A stretch of 64,000 nucleotides of DNA from an uncultured Fibrobacter sp. (lineage in GTDB: Bacteria > Fibrobacterota > Fibrobacteria > Fibrobacterales > Fibrobacteraceae), in assembly GCF_947305105.1 (NCBI RefSeq), contig NZ_CAMZCS010000002.1, forward strand, positions 1 through 64,000, read 5' to 3'. Shown in pieces: positions 59,026-64,000 of the stretch. The position numbers were made by a program, and so were the translations under genes. The notes beneath the pieces are model-generated. The model worked only from the letters and a program-made list of their open reading frames with translations. It searched no databases and was not told the DNA's origin. How positions within the stretch are numbered: the first letter of the stretch is position 1; each line of letters opens with the position of its first letter.

Positions 59026-59496
59026 CTAGTCGTCGTCTTTGCGCTCGTCTTCGAGCATCTTGAGCGCCTCTTCGGGGAAGATGTTGAAGTATTCGCGCTT
59101 CTTGTCTTCAAAGAGTTGCAGTAGGCGTTCCTGTTCGAACTGCTCGCGGTCGATGTTCTGCATGAAGAACTCGTCGCGGGCGAAGTCGCGGGTGGTCATC
59201 AATTTCTTGATGTCTTCAGAAAGGTCTACTTCGTCCCACAAGATGTAGTAGGATTGCACATCCAGGCTACCGAAGATGTCAACATTCAATTTGATGGAAT
59301 TGCTCTTGCTGGAATCGACGAGCTCAACTCTAGTCTCGCGTTTCTCGGGGCGGAAAACATCTACATCGTTGACTTTCTTGTTCAGGTCTTGGGCGGCAGC
59401 AGGGAATGCAAGGAATGCGCAAAATGCAAAAACGCCAAAAATGCACCGGCTTGTTCTCCGGTGCTCAAAATGCTTATGGTAACCCCAGCGTCTCAT
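59026..59496 (-). CDS. exported protein of unknown function
   Basis: The 156-residue product has a signal peptide (after a long basic start, FGVFAFCAFLAFPAAAQ). A charged mature part with segment VDIFGSLDVQSYYILWDEVDL and a Glu/Asp/Lys-rich C-terminal helix follows. No domain is recognised. The only start codon for this signal peptide is the ATG at 59496. It is 12 bases upstream of birA on the minus strand, which suggests a shared transcript rather than a shared role. Confidence 0.65.
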   Translation of the reverse strand: MRRWGYHKHFEHRRTSRCIFGVFAFCAFLAFPAAAQDLNKKVNDVDVFRPEKRETRVELVDSSKSNSIKLNVDIFGSLDVQSYYILWDEVDLSEDIKKLMTTRDFARDEFFMQNIDREQFEQERLLQLFEDKKREYFNIFPEEALKMLEDERKDDD

Positions 59497-59628
59497 ACAT
59501 GTATAATATAATTTTTACAAGAGCATGGTAGTAGAATATTTTTTTGTATTTCGCATAAATTTCGAAATCTGTGAGTAAAAATACGGGATTTTGAAGAAAT
59601 TAGGGCGAAAAAGGGGGAGGGAGGCCCT

Positions 59629-60636
59629 TTACGGGGCGAGCGGCATCCAAGGTTTCACGGTGTCGATAGACTTGAGCAGTCCCCGCCGGTTGCGGCGGAT
59701 GGCCGCGGCGGCAATCATTGCCCCGTTGTCGGTGCTGAGGCTCCTGTCGGGGATGCAGAATCGGATGCCGTGACGGTTGCAGTAGTCTTGCAGGCGTGTG
59801 CGCAGCCATGCGTTCGCGCTCACGCCGCCTCCGACGACGAGCGTCTTCATTTTGGTCAACTTGAGGGCCGTGATAGTCTTTTCCACGAGGCTGTCGACGA
59901 TGGCGTCTTCAAGCGAAGCGCAGATGTCGCCGAGGTGGACCTTGATAAAGTCGGGCTCGTGAGTTTCCGTGTAGCGGAGCACAGCCGTCTTGAGACCGCT
60001 GAACGAAAATTCGCAGTTGTTGCGGACATGCAGTGCGCGCGGAAAGTCTACGAACTTGCGGTTGTGCCCCTGGGCCAGTTTGCTGATGGTCGCTCCCGCG
60101 GGGTACTTGAGGCCGATGAGCTTGCCGCACTTGTCGAAAGCTTCGCCGGCGGCGTCGTCGCGGGTGCGGCCGATGCTTGTGTACTTGAATCCGGGTTCTT
60201 CCAGGATGAGTTCCGTGTGCCCGCCCGAGACCGTGAGCGTGAGGAAAGGCGGCTCGATATCGGGGTTGCTGAGCCAGGCGGCCGCGAGATGGCCTTCGAG
60301 GTGGTTCATGCCGTATGCCGGGATTCCTAGGTCGCGGGAAAGCCCCTTGGCGAAGCTTGCGCCGACGAGTAGCGGTCCCATGAGCCCGGGGCCCGTGGTG
60401 TAGGCGATTGCGTCGATATCCTTGAGCGAAATTCCCGCCTCTTTGACGGCGGCTTCGGCAATGGGCGCAATCTTTTGCAGATGGGCCCTTGCCGCAATTT
60501 CGGGGACAACGCCTCCGTAAAGCGCATGCTCGTCGATTTGGCTATAGAGCGGGTTCGAAAGCACCTGGAGAGGTTCATCTTGCAGTACGGCGCAGGCGGT
60601 CTCGTCGCAGCTGGATTCAATTCCGAGCCAGAGCAC
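59629..60636 (-). CDS. tsaD: tRNA N6-threonylcarbamoyladenosine transferase (TsaD)
   Basis: The 335-residue product is a full-length TsaD. His112 and His116 of the metal-binding MNHLEGH motif are present, with GIESSCDET at the start and TVSGGHTELI and VVGGGVSANAWLR later. TsaD transfers the threonylcarbamoyl group to A37 of tRNAs that read ANN codons. The start is GTG (60636), overlapping the preceding stop by one base (TAGTG), with GAGGAGG just upstream inside the YbbR gene. Partners tsaB and tsaE are not in the window. Confidence 0.94.
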   Translation of the reverse strand: MLWLGIESSCDETACAVLQDEPLQVLSNPLYSQIDEHALYGGVVPEIAARAHLQKIAPIAEAAVKEAGISLKDIDAIAYTTGPGLMGPLLVGASFAKGLSRDLGIPAYGMNHLEGHLAAAWLSNPDIEPPFLTLTVSGGHTELILEEPGFKYTSIGRTRDDAAGEAFDKCGKLIGLKYPAGATISKLAQGHNRKFVDFPRALHVRNNCEFSFSGLKTAVLRYTETHEPDFIKVHLGDICASLEDAIVDSLVEKTITALKLTKMKTLVVGGGVSANAWLRTRLQDYCNRHGIRFCIPDRSLSTDNGAMIAAAAIRRNRRGLLKSIDTVKPWMPLAP

Positions 60637-61676
60637 TATTTGCCCTCCTCTTCGAGGTCGTCCATCGTGAATACGGTGGGCTTCGATGGCTGCGTGGAAT
60701 CGGATTCCGTTCCGGTGGTGGGTTGCAGGATCTTCCTCTGCAGGCGCACTTTGTCGGGCTTGATCTGGATGCCCTTGATGCTCATGTCGGTGTTGATGCT
60801 CTTGTCGAGTATGAGCCTTACGGTGGGTGGTAGGCTATCCACGTCTTCGATGGTGAACCGGTTAATTTCGACGAACAGGTCAAGCGCTTCGGCCTTGAGC
60901 GTGTCCAGAATTTTTTCGCCGCCGGTGATTTCCACCTCGACGGTGCTTGGCACGAGGCTCACCTCGTTCTTGTCGTAACGGCCAATCAGGTGGACAGGAA
61001 TGCTTTTGAATACTTTGTTTGTAACCTTTTGGACGTCGATAGAAATCTCGATTGCAGAATCGTTCGGTGCAACGTAAGCGGGTAACTGGTCAAAGCGGAG
61101 TGGCACCGTGTACCGGCCGGGTGCCTTGACGGAATCGTAGCGGATGGAATCGGTGGGCACTTCGAAGATGCGCATGAGTGCGTTGCGTGCACCGGACACG
61201 TTGAGGCCTTCGGGGTTGAGCACCGGGTCGCTGGTGATGATATAACCGCTGGCGGGCCGGAAAGTCACGTTCGACTTGATGGGAACGTTACGGACGATGC
61301 GCGTGTCGATGTCGAGGTCAATAAAGCTGAGCCTTTCGTCGGAGTCCACGTAATGGATGTTCGGAAAGTTCGGGGAGGAGTAGTTCTTGGAACCAATGTG
61401 TACGCGGTGGCTGCCGAGTTCGATATCGTGCAGGTCGACGACAATGCTTGCGGCCTTTGTTTCCTGGGCGCGCATACGGATGAGGTCGAACGGCCTGCCT
61501 TCTACGGTGATAGGCATGCTCTGCGGCGGCCTCGAGGCGATGGCGAGCGTTTCTGGGAGCTTGGAGAGGATGATGGGGGCTTCTATCTCGAGCTGGAAAT
61601 TTTTCAGCGAGATGACATAGAACCAGAGGGCAATCCCGAAGAGGAAGGCTGTAATCTTTAATGCGATGTGTTTCAT
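60636..61676 (-). CDS. YbbR/CdaR-like domain protein
   Basis: The 346-residue protein has one N-terminal membrane helix (KITAFLFGIALWFYVISL) and an extracytoplasmic part of repeated YbbR-like beta domains (for example VTFRPASGYIITSDPVLNPEGLNVSG, then a second copy SIPVHLIGRYDKNEVSLVPSTVEV). In Firmicutes such proteins (CdaR) modulate the diadenylate cyclase CdaA; no cdaA is present beside it, so the role here is open. It overlaps tsaD by one base and is divergent from ftsX with only 12 bases between. Confidence 0.75.
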   Translation of the reverse strand: MKHIALKITAFLFGIALWFYVISLKNFQLEIEAPIILSKLPETLAIASRPPQSMPITVEGRPFDLIRMRAQETKAASIVVDLHDIELGSHRVHIGSKNYSSPNFPNIHYVDSDERLSFIDLDIDTRIVRNVPIKSNVTFRPASGYIITSDPVLNPEGLNVSGARNALMRIFEVPTDSIRYDSVKAPGRYTVPLRFDQLPAYVAPNDSAIEISIDVQKVTNKVFKSIPVHLIGRYDKNEVSLVPSTVEVEITGGEKILDTLKAEALDLFVEINRFTIEDVDSLPPTVRLILDKSINTDMSIKGIQIKPDKVRLQRKILQPTTGTESDSTQPSKPTVFTMDDLEEEGK

Positions 61677-61688
61677 GTTCGCCCCTAA

Positions 61689-62609
61689 ATGACTCCTTTA
61701 AATTTAGTTATTATTCGCTTTGTGTTAGGTCAATTAGGTTATTTAGTATCGGAATCCTTCAGGGGATGGAAGCAGCACCGCACGGTTATCTTGCCCTCCC
61801 TTGTGACGATATTCCTCTGCTCGCTGTTGCTGGCGGCGTCTTCGCTGTTCCTTGGGGGCGCGATGCGCGTCATCGACACCGAAAAGTCGCTTTACGCTAT
61901 CGAGGCGTTTTTGCCGGGGCCCATTCCGGACGATTCCGTGGCGGCAGTGCGTTCGCGGCTTATGCACATGAAGCACGTGGACAGCGTCGAGTACGTGAGC
62001 GCCGACAGTGCCTTGGCCGACTTCCGGAGGCATTTCTCGGGAGACATGCTCGACCTGGTGGACGACAATCCCATCCCGCCGTTTTTCCGCATCAAGCTAG
62101 ACGACAGGAGCAAGACTCCGATTGACCTCATCGAGGTGCGCAAGTCCATTGCGAGAGACGGAGTGTTCGAGGAGGTGCAGGCCCCCGTGGACTGGGTAAA
62201 CCGTATCGCCGAATGGAAGTTCAAGATGGTGTTCTGGCCCGTGACGATATGCGTCCTTTTGCTTGTGACGCTTTCGCTCATCATTTGTAATTCGGTGCGA
62301 CTTTCCCTGCTTTCGCGCAAGTTGCTTGTCGAGAACATGAAGTATGCGGGTGGCAGTACGTTCTTTATCCAGTTCCCCTTTGTGCTGGAAGGCCTTGCAC
62401 AGGGCTTGTTCGGGAGTGTTTCGGCGGTGATTGTCCTTTGGATGGTCGTGGATGCCTTCACGGAATCGTTCCCGATTGTCGGTAGCTATGTCGACGGGTT
62501 TGGCGGGATTTTGTTCCTCGTCGTACTTGCGGTATCTTCCCTCTCGACCTATTTCAGCTTCCACACGGTTCGCGGGTTCCTCAAGATTAAACGCAACGAG
62601 CAGGAATAG
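61689..62609 (+). CDS. ftsX: cell-division ABC-transporter-like protein FtsX
   Basis: The 306-residue membrane protein has the FtsX plan. A cytoplasmic N terminus leads to a first helix (LPSLVTIFLCSLLLAASSLF, about 37-57). A periplasmic loop (about 60-170, with SVEYVSADSALADFRRHF) and three C-terminal helices then follow. FtsX links the ABC-type ATPase FtsE to amidase activators at the septum; no ftsE is next to it. The start is uncertain: ATG 61689 lies only 12 bases from the divergent gene and has no Shine-Dalgarno, so a start further in (such as GTG 61722) is possible. Confidence 0.87.
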   Translation: MTPLNLVIIRFVLGQLGYLVSESFRGWKQHRTVILPSLVTIFLCSLLLAASSLFLGGAMRVIDTEKSLYAIEAFLPGPIPDDSVAAVRSRLMHMKHVDSVEYVSADSALADFRRHFSGDMLDLVDDNPIPPFFRIKLDDRSKTPIDLIEVRKSIARDGVFEEVQAPVDWVNRIAEWKFKMVFWPVTICVLLLVTLSLIICNSVRLSLLSRKLLVENMKYAGGSTFFIQFPFVLEGLAQGLFGSVSAVIVLWMVVDAFTESFPIVGSYVDGFGGILFLVVLAVSSLSTYFSFHTVRGFLKIKRNEQE

Positions 62610-62615
62610 AAACCC

Positions 62616-63878
62616 ATGCGCCTGTTCACGATTCTTCTGTGCTTGTTGGTCTGTTTTCCGCTTGCTGCACCCAAGAAGACCGATGCGCAAATCAAGGAGC
62701 AGAAGCAGGCTCTCAAGAAACTCGAAGGAGACCTCGCCAAAAAACGCCAGGAACTGGCGATGCTTGAAAGCGAGGAGAAGGGCGTCCTCAACACGATTTC
62801 GCTTTTGGACCAGAACCTCAACCAGACCCGTACCTACATTGCCGAACTGGCGAAGAGCGAGGCCATGGTGCAGGGTGCCGTGGTGCGGCTTGCCGCCGAT
62901 ATCGATTCGCTTGACCGCAAAATTGTCGAACGCAAGGAGGCCATGAGGCGCAGAATCCGCAGCCTCTACGTGAATGGCCGGCAGAGCGAAGCCCTTGTTT
63001 TGTATAACCTCCTTTCGCAGAAAGGTAACCCTGACCGCCAGGTGTACTGGGTGCACCACATCCTCAACGAGGACCGTGAACAGGTGCTGATGCTTTCGCG
63101 CATGATGGAAGAACGCGACGAGATGAAGAAGACGGAACAAGGGCACTTGGAAGATTTGAACAGGATGCGTAGCCGCAAGGCCCAAGAGGAGAAGGGCCTC
63201 GTGACCCAGATGAGTGGCCAAGAAAAAATGCTCCTCTCGCTCAAGCAAGACAAGAACATGCAGAAGAAGGCGCTGCAAGAATTTGAACGCAACCAGAAGA
63301 CGATGCAGGCCCTCATCAAGAAACTCGAAGAAAAGCGCAAGAAGGAAATTGAGGCGGCGAAGAAGGCCGAAGAAGAACGTAAGAGGAAAGAGAAGGCAGC
63401 CAAGGCCAAGAAGGGCAAGGGCGGCAAGCCCGAGAAGGAAGAGAAGGTTGTGAAGAAACCGCAGGTCGCCGTGACGACTCCGGTGACAGGCCCCAAGTGC
63501 ATGCCGCTCAAGGGCGAAGTCATAAGCCAGTACGGCTTGCAGGAACATCCGGTATTGCATATCACCACGCGTAACCTCGGTGTGGAAATCCGTGGCAAGA
63601 AGGGCTCTGCTGTGCGTGCTGCAGCGGCAGGTACTGTGGCCATGGTTGCAGAAATTGACGGGCGCGGTCCGTCTGTAATTATCGAGCACGAGGGCGGAAC
63701 ATATTCCGTGTACGGGCACCTCCAGAGCATCCGTGTGCAGGAGGGAAAAACGGTACAGAATTGCGAAGAAATCGGCATCGTCGGTGACATCGCTTCTTTA
63801 AATGGAATTAAATTGTATTTCCAAGTTAGCGAGGGTACACAGACCGTGGACCCTCTTGAATGGTTGAAACAGAAATGA
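62616..63878 (+). CDS. EnvC-like amidase activator with degenerate M23 domain
   Basis: The 420-residue exported protein has a signal peptide (LFTILLCLLVCFPLAA), a long coiled coil (about 20-275, QEKGLVTQ...KKALQEFERNQ), a Lys/Glu linker and a C-terminal LytM/M23-like domain (about 290-420). In this domain the usual first zinc ligands (HxGxD) read RNLGVEI, and HLHFEI is replaced by IKLYFQV, so it is unlikely to be a peptidase. This is the EnvC type, which activates amidases at the septum. It follows ftsX by six bases, the partner expected for EnvC. Next gene starts at its stop codon. Confidence 0.85.
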   Translation: MRLFTILLCLLVCFPLAAPKKTDAQIKEQKQALKKLEGDLAKKRQELAMLESEEKGVLNTISLLDQNLNQTRTYIAELAKSEAMVQGAVVRLAADIDSLDRKIVERKEAMRRRIRSLYVNGRQSEALVLYNLLSQKGNPDRQVYWVHHILNEDREQVLMLSRMMEERDEMKKTEQGHLEDLNRMRSRKAQEEKGLVTQMSGQEKMLLSLKQDKNMQKKALQEFERNQKTMQALIKKLEEKRKKEIEAAKKAEEERKRKEKAAKAKKGKGGKPEKEEKVVKKPQVAVTTPVTGPKCMPLKGEVISQYGLQEHPVLHITTRNLGVEIRGKKGSAVRAAAAGTVAMVAEIDGRGPSVIIEHEGGTYSVYGHLQSIRVQEGKTVQNCEEIGIVGDIASLNGIKLYFQVSEGTQTVDPLEWLKQK

Positions 63879-64000
63879 TTGAATATCGCTTGAACGGCCC
63901 ATCATCGCAGAACCGGCAACGCATCCGTCTTATGGCTGCGCTCCGTGAAAACCGGTTCCCGCAGGCGATTCTTATCGATGGGCCGGTAGGCATAGGCAAG
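63875..64000 (+). CDS. holB: DNA polymerase III delta' subunit, N-terminal part (cut by window end)
   Basis: The reading frame opens at ATG 63875, overlapping the stop of the EnvC-like gene (ATGA). The 42 visible residues include SQNRQRIRLMAALRENRFPQAILIDGPVGIGK; the last part is a P-loop as in clamp-loader subunits (HolB/DnaX), preceded by the typical FPQAILI strand. The end is outside the window, so delta' versus gamma/tau cannot be settled, though the short start favours HolB. Confidence 0.6.
   Translation, partial: MIEYRLNGPSSQNRQRIRLMAALRENRFPQAILIDGPVGIGK

Noticed and set aside
62097-63719. Large minus-strand frame opposite ftsX/envC
   Set aside because: It overlaps two recognisable genes and has the composition of an antisense reading.

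Overview
The window looks like a piece of a Fibrobacter (Fibrobacterota) chromosome. The grounds are serine-rich linkers in secreted proteins, many lipoproteins with a clear lipobox and a polar low-complexity start, a C-terminal sorting-like domain of the type IX (Por) kind, futalosine-pathway menaquinone genes, CotH and beta-helix surface proteins, and housekeeping genes rich in GGC/CTC/AAG codons. The species assignment is inference. Three tRNA genes are present (Arg-CCG, Ser-UGA, Phe-GAA). No rRNA, prophage, insertion sequence or CRISPR array was seen.

Layout. 1-3.8 kb: JAMM peptidase, DUF1846 protein, TSCPD protein, MATE exporter. 3.8-16 kb is the accessory-looking stretch: a 1667-residue four-module beta-helix surface protein, a gingipain/caspase-like protein carrying a PA14 domain, a zinc-ribbon protein, Ser-rich lipoproteins, a GNAT enzyme, an AAA_14/DUF4143 ATPase and a GNAT relic. 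16-31.8 kb: purD, purE, rimO, rpsU, yqeY, a GAF/AAA+ regulator whose GAFTGA loop is degenerate, tyrS-pfkB-mqnB and mqnD, separated by unusual repeat-filled spacers. 31.9-44.6 kb: an Hc1-like histone followed by a run of envelope genes on one strand: beta-helix/OmpA protein, beta-barrel/TPR protein, 1251-residue TPR protein, TolQ, two ExbD/TolR-like proteins, a TonB/AgmX-like protein and a beta-barrel. 44.7-51.4 kb: mreB-mreC-mreD-mrdA-rodA (rod-shape operon) and comF. 51.4-64 kb: tRNAs, a GAF-HD-GYP protein, a CotH lipoprotein, menG-ubiX-ubiA, birA, tsaD-ybbR, and ftsX-envC-holB (holB is cut by the window end).

How the genes work together. The strongest candidate for a poorly described system is the 32.3-44.6 kb block. 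One TolQ-type channel, two ExbD-type subunits (one without the membrane aspartate), a TonB/AgmX-type energy transducer, two periplasmic TPR scaffolds, a peptidoglycan-binding OmpA protein and two outer-membrane barrels would make a proton-driven machine spanning the envelope. Its parts list resembles the Myxococcus Agl-Glt gliding machine more than a plain Tol-Pal system. The menaquinone genes (mqnB, mqnD, menG, ubiX, ubiA) are split between two places. ftsX is followed by an EnvC-like protein whose M23 domain has lost metal ligands, consistent with amidase activation rather than hydrolysis.

A second theme is in the spacers. Short C/A- and C/T-rich tandem words (ACTAACCAC, CTACTTCCTACT) lie directly in front of start codons, mostly of genes without a Shine-Dalgarno sequence. 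A ~135-bp repeat with two perfect hairpins occurs twice. A 62-bp imperfect inverted repeat encloses a strong terminator upstream of the giant surface protein.
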